Shown: positions 33,601-45,900 of the stretch, piece by piece
Position numbering within the stretch: position 1 is the stretch's first letter
How the letters are laid out: each line of letters begins with the position of its first letter
Assembly (NCBI GenBank): GCA_015680685.1
Contig: MNCI01002654.1
Location: 7,910 to 71,909 of the forward strand
DNA from: Gnetum montanum
Taxonomy: Eukaryota; Streptophyta; Gnetopsida; Gnetales; Gnetaceae
Length of the DNA stretch: 64,000 nucleotides
Direction of reading: 5' to 3'
Translations under genes and position numbers: made by a program
Notes under the pieces: generated by a model
Database searches by the model: none
Told to the model about the DNA's origin: nothing
Seen by the model: the letters and a program-made list of their open reading frames with translations, nothing else

Positions 33601-34100
33601 ATGCATCGAGAGTTAAGAAAGAAGCTTGATCCTTGTCCTCCACATATCCCAAAATCCTTAATCTGGCTTCCTTAAATTGTGCCTTATTGTGGTGTTTATT
33701 GGTTCAGTTAGAAGTTGAAACACAACAACAACGAAGCATACTTCTCCATTGGCTAATTTTTAGACCACTACAAAATGACATAGGCCAACATTTATAACTT
33801 TTGCTATCTATTTTGTAAAAGTTAAGAAAATGTTTCTTGAGTTACCATGTCTGTGAAATTTTCCAATGACTAATAAATTGGTCAAGCTTGTTTGGACTTT
33901 TGGGGATCCATGGATTGATAAGGAAAAATTTAGTATTCTCTTCAAGCATTTCTACATGAAGAGGAAAGCACCAGTTAAACCACTGTAGAAGCCATTGATA
34001 TAAGAGAAGTTATTACCATAAAAAAAACTTGAAAGTTTTCAATAGTAGTTTTAAATATTTCTAAAAATTTTGTAAATTTTTAATCTACTTAGAGTTTTTT
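30583..34100 (-). repeat. Long direct repeat, copy 1, with antisense copia gag
   Basis: It is collinear with 39789-42960 from CATAAATGAAAG to TAAATTTTTAAT. It differs by a 515-base segment present only here (32463-32977) and about 170 bases missing at the N (31965) that copy 2 holds at 41167-41340. Within it, about 32450-31550 on the minus strand reads as copia gag: FEGINYVLWKEQVK, KAFISDSKPRNAMVSTLTQE and MRKDERVH-like blocks, all interrupted. Dense TAGGACAT/GGACATCC words occupy 33340-33520. Confidence 0.75.
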
Positions 34101-34652
34101 GATGAAGGTCATTTTCTTGCAGTAACAGCTAACGACTAACTTGTTGGTGCCACTACGGATCTCTTTTCTGGCTACGACATCATGTTAGCGATCTCGTGTT
34201 CCATGGCAGACATCAGTGTTGCCGTTGGGTGCCCCGTTTCTTCCTGTGATAGGGTTCTTGGTCCTCACGAGCTGCTGTGCTATGCAGAAACACTACTATT
34301 CGTGGTTTTTTCTTTTATTGAGTTAATCTTGGCTATTGGGGCTATTGGCACCATTTGCATCTTGTGATGATGTGCAGCAGTTTGGGGGCTCTTGCCCCTA
34401 GTGGGTTGTGGTCTGAGTTGTGGATGAAGACACGCACACTGGTGGTGAGGGTTTTCCTATAGTCAAGATAGCAGAATGGTGCCAGGAAAGTGCGTGGCGC
34501 AAGGGTGGACAAGTCGCAATGATGGATTCATCAAGTTTTCCTTTTCCTTAGGGAAGTTCATCTACCTCATCTCAAATTGATTTTCTTTTATCGGATGATA
34601 TTTTTGAAGCATTTTCTAAACATTTCGCATCTCGTTTTATTTTTTTTAGATT

Positions 34653-35207
34653 GTGGGGCTTTTACCAAGGCCCCCAAGTTTAAACACTCAAGTCCATAGC
34701 CTCGTTCATCTGCATGGAATTCAGGTTTCTCATGCTCGATACTATGCTCATCATTTCATTTTGGTAGAATTATTTGATGCCTCTCAAGTCGAAAAGGCTC
34801 TCTCTAAAAAAAATTTTCCAACAAGAAATGCAACCCTAATCACATGCACCTGGAGTATTAACTTTAATGTCAATGACCTAGCTTTTAATATAATTCCTTG
34901 TTACGTGGAACTGCCCAATCTTCCACTGATTTTCTCATTTGTTGAGAGGGTCATTGTGAGCACCCTGGGCCCTATTATTTCCAATCATTGTACGGCGATC
35001 AATGGAACTCAAATTCACCATTATTGTATTGAACTGGATATAGCCCTTGGAAAGACCTCATTAACCCTTGTTGCTGGTGGAAAACTCTTCACCCAAAAAG
35101 TGGAGTATTTTTACCTTCCAAACTCATGTAGCTATTGTCACAGGGCCGAGAATCATATCTCGGCATGTCCTATCCTAGCCAGGAAGAAACAACCTATAGC
35201 ATCTTAG
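34653..35207 (+). pseudogene. LINE ORF1 (DUF4283-like RNA-binding protein)
   Basis: The open stretch of 184 codons contains AYAHHFILVELFDASQVEKA-like sequence (seen as YYAHHFILVELFDASQVEKA). It also has the W-x2-NFNVND and PCYVELPNLPL blocks common in plant DUF4283 proteins. A C-terminal knuckle reads CSYCHRAENHISACP, with all three Cys and the His present in altered spacing. Frames upstream (34500-34650) may encode the N-terminus with stops. It would bind LINE RNA. Confidence 0.65.
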
Positions 35208-35599
35208 AAGACTTGTTCCTTAGTCACACTAGTAGGACCACCCTCAGTATCCTTTAAATTTGGATCTCTTTCCCCAAAAACTCCTCAATCCTCCTCTTAA
35301 TCTAGCCACTCCAAGCTACAGAAACAACAGTCAGGTACTCACATCTCCACCCATGTCATCCCTTCAAATGTTGTCAAGAACTCATTCTCAAAGGATGAGT
35401 TTGTGGTGGCCAGTGGAAGGAAACGAGTCAAAGCTTCCTTTAGTTCTACTCCTCCCTCCAACTCCTCTTCACTAGACACTTCCATGGCCCTTGTCCCCAC
35501 CAACAACTCTTTTTCCCTCCTATCAGGAACAAAGGAAACTGATACTTCGACTTCCGAACCTTCCATTGACCTCCCATCCAAACTACCCCTTATTTCCCC

Positions 35600-36345
35600 A
35601 TGAATCTTCTTTCTTGAAACATTCGAGGCCTTACTGGTAGGCTTCGACAAAAGCAAGAGGGAAACTTTATATCTAGTCTTAATATGATTTTTGATTTCAT
35701 TCTTCTTCAAGAAATTAAGATCTCAGTTGACCTTTTATCCTATTCCACCCAATCGTTTCTTCCTCACTCCTAAATCCTAGCGACGTCACATGCTAGTGGG
35801 AAAGGAGGCAAGGCCATTCTCCTCTCACCCAACTGGAAAACTAAAATCTTTCAAAGTGGTTCTGATTCTAAGCATAGAGTTTCTTGGGCCACCTTCTCAT
35901 CCCGGCATGGCCCTTTTGGCATTTTCTCGACATATGCCCCAAATGACTCCATAGAACGGGCTCTCCTTTGGAAAGAACTTGCAACTTCTCTTTCCCCAAT
36001 GCCTTGGATATTCAAAGGAGATTTTAATATGGTAGAATTCCCTCAAGATAAGCTTAGAGGGGTGTTTCTTCAACTTTCCAATCTTGAGTATCTGACTTGG
36101 TCCGCTTTCAAGAAAAGATTTTACCTCTCAGAAGGGGTGGAAAACTCCAGGTGTGTTCCCCTCCATAGATTTACCTGGAGCAATCTCCATCTTGGATAGG
36201 CTCGCATCTACAGCAGGTTAGATAGGTTCTATTTCTCCACCCTTTCCTTTTGGCAAGCCTTCTCTGCCACTACAGTTCATCACCATGCCACCTTATCCAG
36301 CCATCTTCCCATCTCCATATCTATCAAGATTCATGGTAGCCGTGA
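35600..36345 (+). pseudogene. LINE endonuclease domain
   Basis: It starts near MNLLSWNIRGLTG-like sequence at about 35600, with FILLQEIKIS (catalytic Glu) and GKGGKAILLSPNWK. Next are FGIFSTYAPND and FKGDFNMVE (the GDFN motif), and a C-terminal SSHLPIS block near 36300. Several frame changes are present. This is the apurinic-endonuclease fold that nicks target DNA. Confidence 0.7.
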
Positions 36346-36599
36346 TTGACAAAATTCCATCTTTTTAGACTACACAATAACTATTTTTCTTCCCCAAGTG
36401 CCCAATTTCTTCTATCCAACCTTTGGAATGCCGAACCTAGGCCCCTAAATCAGGTGGGTTGGATTAATTTATGGCATCGTGCTTCATGTCGAGTGCAAAA
36501 CTTTGCTCGTTCGTATGGTAAGACGGTGGCTGCTCAAGCCAAACATGAATAAAAAAAATTCACCTCACTATTGAACATTTCATTATTAAACTAGCTTAA

Positions 36600-38330
36600 G
36601 ATCCCTTCAATACTCTAGTTCATGAGGAGCTAGCTAGAGCACGCATTGCCTTCCAACATTGGGAAGTGTACCGAGCTCAAAGTGCCTTAACTAAAAGGCT
36701 CACTTGGTTAAATATTCAAGATGGACACTGTAAGGAATTTTTTAAATATCTTAATAATGCTTCCCCTTTGCATGCTATTGACAAAATCTCATGTGATGAT
36801 ACCACCATTACTGACCACAATAGTATCCTCTCTTTTCTTAAGAACCACTATGAAACCCTTTTTGCAGCTACCCGAATGGACATCTCTTCGTTCAGGGATA
36901 CCACCCTTGATTATCCTAGCCTTATTAATCCCACTATGCTACAAAGTCTTGATGTTGATATCACTCTGGTGGAGCTACAGGAGGCTTGTTCCAAGTTAAG
37001 TGAAGGAAAGGCTCTTGGTTATGATGGTTTTCTTGTAGAGTTTTTTCAAAGTCATTGGGAATTATTGGGAAAGGATCTTTTGTAGGTCATTAACGAGGCT
37101 CTCTTAATTGGTTCCCTTGGGTCCAATCTAAATCAAGGGGTAATTAGTCTCCTCCCCAAGTTTGGGGATCTAACTAATATCTCCAATTGGCATCCCATAA
37201 CTCTTCTCAATGTAGTGTATAAAATTTGGGCGAAGTGCCTTGCCTTATGGTTGGAAAAAATTCTTGGTCAGATCATATCTCCATAGCAAATAGGATAGTT
37301 TCCTGGTAAATATATTTTAGACAATGTGGTTGTGGCATGGGAAGGTCTCAAGTGGGTTGAGGATGATGGACAAGATATTCTCCTTGGGAAACTTGATTAT
37401 GCCAAGGCTTATGACAACATTAAGTGGGATTTTATCTTGTAGAGTATGACCAAACTTGGTTTTTGACCTAGGTTCTTGCATATGGTGAAATACTTATTCT
37501 CAAATGCTACTACAAGAATTACCACTACCTTCGGCATTACCTCTCCCTTTCCAATACATAGGTCTGTGCCGCAAGGTTGTCCTATCGCCCCCTATCTCTT
37601 TATCATCACATTAGACTTTCTTTGTCATCAAATTAACCTAGACATTCAAACTAAATTTCTCACTAGGGTTTTCCTTTCCTCCTCTCAACAACAGCTTCTC
37701 AATATGCACTTCACCGATGACTTCTTTTTCTAGTTCAAAACACAACCACCAATTTGCACCGCCTCTTATTAAGGGTGGAGCAATATTGCACACTCTCAAG
37801 TTCCACAATTAATTGGAATAAATCCTCTATTTATGGATTTAAGGGAAATTACAAACATGTGACCAACTATAATTGGAAGTAACTTTAGGATCAATACATC
37901 GTTAAGATTCTAGAAATTCCTTTCCGTTTTAGAGGTTCAACATCTATTCTTTGGGAGCAANGAATTCCTTTCCGTTTTAGAGGTTCAACATCTATTCTTT
38001 GGGAGCAAGTTATTTATTGAATTCAAAAGAAACTCGACAAATGAAAAACTAAACCCCTCACACTTGTAGGTAAATACCTTGTATGTAAGTCCATATGAGT
38101 GTCCACCCATGTGTATTACTCTTCATGTTGGGCCCCCTCCCAAGCTGCCTACCAGAAGCTAGAATGGTTATTTCGTGACTTTATGTGGTCCTCCAAGGAT
38201 TCTCAAAAAGGCTTTCATTGTGTCACTTGGAATATTATTACTCTCCCCAAGAATAAGGGTGGCTTAGGCCTTTTGAACTCCTATAAGCAAGGAATTACCC
38301 TGGTTGCTAAGTGGTTGGTATAGCATTTAG
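36600..38330 (+). pseudogene. LINE reverse transcriptase domain
   Basis: Readable motifs are KALGYDGFLVEFFQSHWELL, GVISLLPKFGD, NWHPITLLNVVYKIWAKCLA and LGKLDYAKAYDNIKWDF (motif A), then RSVPQGCPIAPYLFIITLDF (B) and MHFTDDFFF (C). In motif C, F-T-D-D replaces F-A-D-D. Stops at 37083, 37285 and 37440 and the N junction at 37961 interrupt it. Confidence 0.8.
37915..38008. repeat. 46-bp duplication around a single N
   Basis: 37915-37960 and 37963-38008 are identical and separated by 'NG'. The same pattern (47 bp, 'NG') occurs at 18428-18523, which suggests an unmerged contig overlap. Confidence 0.85.
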
Positions 38331-38919
38331 ATGCCTCAGATATTATAGGGACCCTCCTCTAATTAAGGCTTCATCAAGCATTTCCTAAAAATAATCCCTT
38401 CTAGAAATGCATCCATTTTGTCAATTGGATCCTTTCCCCCCTCACTATCATTCTTCCTGGATCTCACGTTTTCAAAAGCATTTGGAGGGCTTGGCAAATT
38501 CTACACACTCACATTGATTGGACTAATGTTAAAGTCAACCCTACTATCCTCTCTAGAGTGTGTCCATGGTGGTTACCCCTGTCACCCACTCCCCTTGCTA
38601 TCACAAATGCTATAGTGGCTACCTCGTGGTATTGAAAGGGTGTCATTTCCTTGAATTATTTTAGGCTAGTTAGTCGTTGGATTTTAGGGGTCCAGTTTAA
38701 CACTTTGTATGGGGAGTCAGCTACAATGAACCATTTCCTACTTCAAACTTACTCTTTTCTCCACAGTCACTGGCATCTTGATGTTACAGTGCAAAGCCTT
38801 TTTCATGGCCTTCAATGGCTTAATGGGGTTAAACTCTTGTCCTCCTGGCCATCTATCCCCTTTCATCTCATGCATAACCCATCTGAAGTCATTCAACGTT
38901 GTAATAAGTATTGGCACAA

Positions 38920-39140
38920 ATAAGAGTCAGTAACATTTTGAATCCCTCTCTTCCAACATATTTGGAAACTTCTGACCCTCTCCAAAATTAAGCAATTCCT
39001 CTGGTGTCTCCTCCACCATGGTCTACCTATCGAAAATATCTGGGGATTCCCAATCCCAATTGCCCTCTATGTGGTGGACAAGATGACTTTTTCCATGTAT
39101 TTTGGCAATGTCCCTTTGCTCAACATGCATGGTAGTGGGC
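38920..39140 (+). pseudogene. LINE zf-RVT zinc finger
   Basis: The reading CPLCGGQDDFFHVFWQCPFA followed by QHAW (about 39060-39130) is the C-terminal C-x2-C...H-x4-C finger of plant LINEs. A W-x-LPPPWSTYRKYLGIPN-like segment stands directly upstream. Confidence 0.75.
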
Positions 39141-39788
39141 TTCTAAAGCTTTTTCATCATACAAGTTATCCCAAGAGGATGCCATATTCGGATTCTTGAA
39201 CATTACTTCTGCTAATCTTAATTTTTTGTGGAAATTTATTAGGCCTACTATTTTATATTATATTTGAAAGTGAAGATGCAATGTTCTATTTCAAAAGATA
39301 GATTATTCTAATAAATTTTTTCTTACCAGGTTGGAGAAGTTGTAGATCTTTTGCCTCACCCATTTTCAACTCACATCTCAAGCATCCAAGTTCAATCTGG
39401 ATAGTCATCAATTGGTTCATCTCTTGCAGCTATGGGAAAGACTTGTGTTTTCCAGTTACACTTAGCATCAGTAATCTTTGCAAGGAAGCTTTTCCTTTTT
39501 ATTACGTGGAGTCACCATTGGAACTCTCTCTATCCTTAATTGAGAGCTCTTTGCCTCTTCTAATTCTATGTCATTCTATTTTATAACAAGCCAGTATGTG
39601 TGGACATTTGGGTGTGCCCCAACTTGGGTTTCCTCCTTTAATACTTTTTTATTTCTAAGGCATTTCCCGAGTGTCATTCATAATTCTCTTAGTTTTCCCT
39701 TTCCTTTAACCCTATGACTTATTCAAGTTGTTGTAATTAATGCACCTTTAATTTCAATAAAACTTCTTTTTGGTGTCTGACATCCCCC

Positions 39789-42700
39789 CATAAATGAAAG
39801 TTAAATGGCTCAATTTTCCATGGCTCTATGTAGATTACATGGCTATTAAGGGGAGAGAGGGTGTTGGAACCCCTAAATAGTTGTATATAGGTAAACACCA
39901 AGATATATAGTTCAATTAGAATTTTATAAGGTATTGGACATTTAAAAAATGTTAATAATAAGAAAAAAGTCAAACTACATCACAAGTTTGATAGTGAGTA
40001 GAAATTATAAAAAAAATACATGAATTGTTTTTTTAATTTTCGGACTATCTACTCATGTGTACAAAAGAAAATTAGAACTTTATAACTCAACCTTTCCCAC
40101 CGAAATTGAACATAGTTGTCAAAAGCCTTCATATTGTATGTGTTTATGATGTAAGGAATTATTTAACATATTTGAATGGATATATTCATTATGAATTTGA
40201 AAATTAGAAAACAAAGTGCATTATAATAATGTAAGAAAATTAAATGTACATTTAAAGAATTCCTGAAATTCATGGCATGGAAATGGTGTGCTTTGTAAAA
40301 GCATTATATACAATGATGAGCATGATATAGAATGGTATTGTATTCATGGGTTAAAATTAGGAAATTAATAACTTAGCTTATGTTAGGTTTAATTTATCTT
40401 ATCTAATCATTAAAAGAACATAAGTGTTACTTGTGCTCAAAATATTTTAGTAAAAACTACTTCCGAAATAGTATAACAAAACATAATTATTACCTAATTC
40501 AACCTACTCATTTTTAAAGTAAAATAAATATTCAAAGACATATGAACTATCTTCTTTGTCAACTTAAAAAGAAAGGTAACATTTGAGGCAATGTGCAACA
40601 AGAGTAACAAAAGATAACATAGACAGATTACATCTGAGACAAAGCTTTCCTTTTAAATCTAAGAAAAAATTGTTGTAATTTTTCAAATATTTTTCTTAAG
40701 ATAGTCATACCTTTCTTCAAGTATGTTGATATCTTCTTCATCACTTGAGTTTCCATCATCCTCTTGTCATGTGGAGGCTATAGCCATGCATGCAAGGTAA
40801 GTGTTGGAGGTGCCATCTTACTCCATTTCTGTCTTACTAACCTCTTCTTCTTCATCCCATTTGCTCATATGGAATTTTCATTTTTCCTTTAGTTTGGTTT
40901 CATCTTGCAATCTTTTAGTACTTGTACATTCCAAGGTAAGATGTTTTCATGCATTTCAAAACCAACAAATAATATTCATAATATCTATAGAGTGGATCTT
41001 GATACCTTACTAGAGGGCTTACCTCTTGCTTCTCTATTTCTAGTTCTTTGTCTTTCTTCATTGAGATGGTTAACAATAATCTTACTAACTCTTCTAGTAA
41101 GAAACACTAGCTCTAGATCATCAAGATCATCATTGTTATAATACATGGAGGTCTCACTTTATGTCTTTTTGCTCTTATCAAGTATTGCTTGATTTGAAAA
41201 AAGAATGATAGAATCATTCTTGAGTAATCCTTCCTCAACTAAAGTCATCTCATAAGTGGTGAGAGCACTTTGAATTTTCTCCAATTTTAATGTATCAAAA
41301 TCTCTTACCTCTTCCATCACAATGGTCTTCGTCTTATACTCATGATTTAGTGTTCTAACTATCTTGGAAATAACGTTACTATCGAGAAGGTATTAAACTA
41401 TCCCTTTAATAGAACTAAGATGATCACATATCTAATTGAAGTACTGATGAATTCTCTCATCTTTTCTCATTCTAATATTTTCAAACTGATTTAGCTATGG
41501 AAGCAACTTTGGTTACTTGACTACTTTGGTATCATCATAAATTATCTCTAGTGTATCTCAAACTTCCTTAGTTGTCTTACAATGGTTGAATTGATTATAC
41601 TCTTCTTGTGTCAAGGTGGACAACATGGCATTTCTAGCCTTTGAATCACTTATGAAGGCCTTCTTATCATTTTTGTCCCATTTTGATCATTCCTTTACCA
41701 GTGTTACGTATCCATCAATGACAGTTTGTTACACATCAAGCTCAAAAGATTCTAAGCATGTTTTTACTTAATCTTTCAAAGGACATAGTTAATGCCCTCA
41801 AAAAGAGGTCATCATGCAAGTAATATACCCTATTGTACACTAATTTAGCTCATAATAGGGTAATGAAACAATAAGCGTTAGGTTTAGAACCACACATGCA
41901 TAATAAAATAAAGGATAAGAAATGGATCTATGCAACATGCATCCAAGAATAAAAAAAGTCCTAGGAGAGGGATGTAACTCTGATGGCAGAACTTTCAAAC
42001 TAAACTTTTAAGCTTTTTCATATTTCAATCAAGAACTTATCCAATCCTTGAATCTCAATGATTACCTTATGAATGTATGTGCATACCATGTAGGATGGAT
42101 CTGGGTACTTACCTAAATAGATATCAAACCATGTAAGTTCTCTACTTCAAACTAGATTTAGAGAAAATTCTTTTTGTTTCTTGTAATGGCTATCTTGGAC
42201 ATCCTAAATATGGCATGGATGTCCCCATTAAAAAGTTTGAGTCTCAAGTTGGATGTCTAGGGCATTCTAGGACATTGGTCTTTTCATCTACTCTCGGTTT
42301 GCTTAGATATTCACAATGAAGGCTTGGACATTTAGGACTTGGATTTCTTGCATCTAATCTTTGACATCTAATGCTAGGATGCCTGGGCTTAGATTTGGAG
42401 CATTTGGATTGGAAGCATACTGACTTATGAACTTGGACTACTATCTTCTTGGACATTTGAAATGCATCGAGAGTTAAGAAATAAGCTTGATCCTTATCCT
42501 CCACATATCCCTGAATCCTTAATTTGGCTTCCTTAAATTGTGCCTTGTTGTGGTGTTTATTGGCTCAGTTAGAGGTTGAAACACAACAAAAACCAAACAT
42601 ACTTCTCCATTGTCTTGTTTTTAGACCACTACAAAATGACATAGGCCAACATTTACAACTTTTGCTATCTATTTTGTAAAAGTTAAGAAAATGTTTCTTA

Positions 42701-42960
42701 AGTTACCATGTCTGTGAAATTTTCCAACAACTAATAAATTGGTCAAGCTTGTTTGGACTATAGGGGATCCATGGATTGATAAGGAAAAATTTAGTATTCT
42801 CTTTAAGCATTTCTACATGAAGAGGAAAGCACCAGTTAAACCACTGTAGAAGCCATTGATATAAGAGAAGTTATTACCATAAAAAAAACTTGAAAGTTTT
42901 CAATAGTAGTTTTAAATATTTCTAAAAATTTTGTAAATTTTTAATATCTACTCAGATTTT
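39789..42960 (-). repeat. Long direct repeat, copy 2, with antisense copia gag
   Basis: It matches 30583-34100 in the same orientation and about 95% identity by eye. The antisense gag is at roughly 41830-40760, including the stretch lost at the N in copy 1. It starts immediately after the LINE tail. Confidence 0.75.
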
Positions 42961-45900
42961 TTTATCATTCTTGTGACCACTTAAATAAAATCTTATAATA
43001 CAACATTTAGTTAGGCTGTTAAGGTTACTTCCATAAATTTGGTAAAAAAATTTATTGTTATTTTTTTAACTTGATGATAAGTTTTTAGTCAATTTTCGGG
43101 GTACGATGAACATTCAACAAGCTTATTTCAACTATTTACAATATTGCAAATCTAACATGAAAAAAATGAAAGAAGTATTTCAAATGATCTTTGATCTTTC
43201 ATAAGTTTTTGATTTTTCTTGACATTTAATTATGCCTTCCTTTGCTTCCTATTTTTTTTGGATGAATTCCACATTTTCTTGTAGTCATTAAATTTGAAAT
43301 TGCATTTATGACTTTTTCACAAACTAAGTTACATAAATAATGCACTATTTTGGAAAATTCTTGTTTGAGTCTTACATGGCTTCAACCTTTACTTGGATAC
43401 CAATTGTTGGTGTTTGATGGATGAATCTGTTTTATGAAAATTCTAAAAATCTATTAAAATATAATAAAGAAAATAAAAAATTTATTTAATAAAGCTATAA
43501 TATTACATCATGAGTCATGGCCTTTCACCATAAGTCATGGTATTTGAAAATAAACAAATTTTGATTACTGTGAATACCACAAATTGACCATGGATCATTG
43601 TACTTTACTAAGAGCTAACCATGGGTTTTTTTGCTTTACCACAAGTTAATCAAGAGTTGTGGTATAGTCACCATGACCTAACTATAGGTCACACTGAAAA
43701 ATCATAAGTTTAGGTCAAATTCGAAAGGTCATATCTTTCTCATTATTTGGATTTTGGAGGTGATCTTAGACTCATTGGAAATATTTATCTATTTACATAA
43801 TTTTATATTAATTAGATATTATTTAGTTATTTATATTTATTTTAAATAATTATTATTGAGAACTATCTTATTTTGTTAGAATGCTTCACAATGAGTCTTG
43901 GAATAATCCACAAGTCAAGGTGGGTTGTGGCCACTCTTTTATGATGAAATTTATAAGTACAAGTGGTGATGATTTCATTGTTTTATTTTTTGAATAACAT
44001 GAGCTAACCATGAGTCATGGTCTACTTTACCTTGAGTTGTGATTAGGTCATGGAATTGCAGAAAAATTTAATTTTGAAGGATTCTGAAGTTGAATTTGAA
44101 TGGAACTTGATTCATTTGAGTTACCTTGAGTTACTAAAGAACCTAAGATGTTGAATTGATATGAATAAAATAATTTTATGGGTGTATTTGATTGATCCCA
44201 CTTTAATTACCATTAATCTTTTAAACTGAAGGTAGAACATGTACTATAATGAATTTTCTAATAATACTTTAACAAAATTATTAATAACAATGAACTGGTG
44301 ATGGGATAAATTTGGAAATTATTGAAGTATGAAATGGTAACTTTTGTTAATTATTGGATGATAAATAAATGTAATGAATGAGATGTTGATAATTAAAAAT
44401 AGATAAAATGATGATAATTGATGTAGTGATGATGGAATATGGAATGTGGATTAATCAAAAAATTTTGTAATTTAATCTTTCTTATTACTCAAGCATCCAT
44501 ACAATCATATTTTGTCCACATATTTATAGCCAAGTACTGTGGCGATACTAATATATGATGGGATAAAACTATTTTCCTGGAAATTGGATAGGAAAATGAA
44601 GGAACATGAGAGATTGATGTCATTATTTAGTTATATCTGTCCATCAATCTTTTAATGAAAGAAAAATATATGGAATTTTTTACCTTGTCCTATGTGACAT
44701 ATGAATCCAAATATAATTTTCATGGGTTTGGTCCCTAGTTTATCTAAGAGTTGATTTTTCTTTGCTCAAATTTTTCTTTTCTTCAAATTTAAATTTTGAC
44801 TTTATGCATTTACTTGATTTAATTGCACTTCCATATATAAATATTTCCTTCAATAACCTAGAACTTAGGCTTACTAAATTTATTTCTTTATCTTGTTTTT
44901 AATTTTTAACATAGGTAAGTTAGGTGAGTGGATTATGAGTGTCCAAAGTGCATGATAGAACAAAAAAATTAGCCTTACCCATGTCTCATAGTACAATGAG
45001 ACTAACTAATACTAATATAGTACTAATAGGAGTCCAACCATTTTTGGAACAATATGATTTATCATACAAATTGTAGTGTAATTTAGTTATAAGGTTCAAA
45101 CATGATGTTGAGTGGATTACCAAGAACACTCATATATATCATTGACTTCAGGAAGTATAAAAGAGATTATAATACATATAATAGAAATGAAACCCATATT
45201 ACTATAGTGAGAGATGGAGAAAATATTTATAATTTTATGTTTTATAATTTTTATGGATTTTATGCTTATGAGAAATAAAATGATAATAAACATATATGCA
45301 TCGCAATCCGTCTTGAGGATAGGTACAATACCACAAAAAATGTAATAAAATGTCTCTTAGTTACAACCTTGATGGCCTAACATCATATCATATAGTTATG
45401 ACCTCCTTAGATATGGAACGAATCATCGTAGTTTAATCAAACAAAAATTAAATAAATATTTTTATTTTTCTTAATGTTTAAGGCATCAATGGTAGAATAA
45501 GGAAAAACTATGAGCTTTATTCATTGTGAAAACACTAAACTCTACATTAACCAAATGATTCTAAACTATGTAAGCAAGGTAGCACTTTAACAAAGTCTAG
45601 TTGTACTTGTAAAAGCAATGACTCAAAACACATAAGATAAGAAAGAAAATGAACTTACTCAAAAGCAAATCTTTTCATGTAAGTTGGATTTTAAAAGCTA
45701 AATAGAAATGCTATAAATGAATTGTCTTATGGGAGACCTTATCTAGGGTATTTATAGTTTTCACAAAATAATGGTAGAGGTTTATTAGCACCTAGGCAGA
45801 AACAAAGGTCCATTAGCATAACCTAGGCAACCTAGAAACATACTAGAGATAATTTGAGAGAAAAGGGAACAAAGAAAGCTTGCTAGAAGGGTGTATAAGT

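Larger units (their letters stand above)
34100..39783 (+). mobile_element. LINE (L1-type), degenerate, nearly full length
   Basis: Modules appear in order on one strand: ORF1 with DUF4283-like and knuckle parts, an APE-type endonuclease, RT, and a zf-RVT-type C-terminal zinc finger, then an AT-rich tail. Multiple stops and one N junction (37961) break it. No poly-A tail or target duplication was identified, and it sits exactly between two long direct repeats. Confidence 0.8.
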
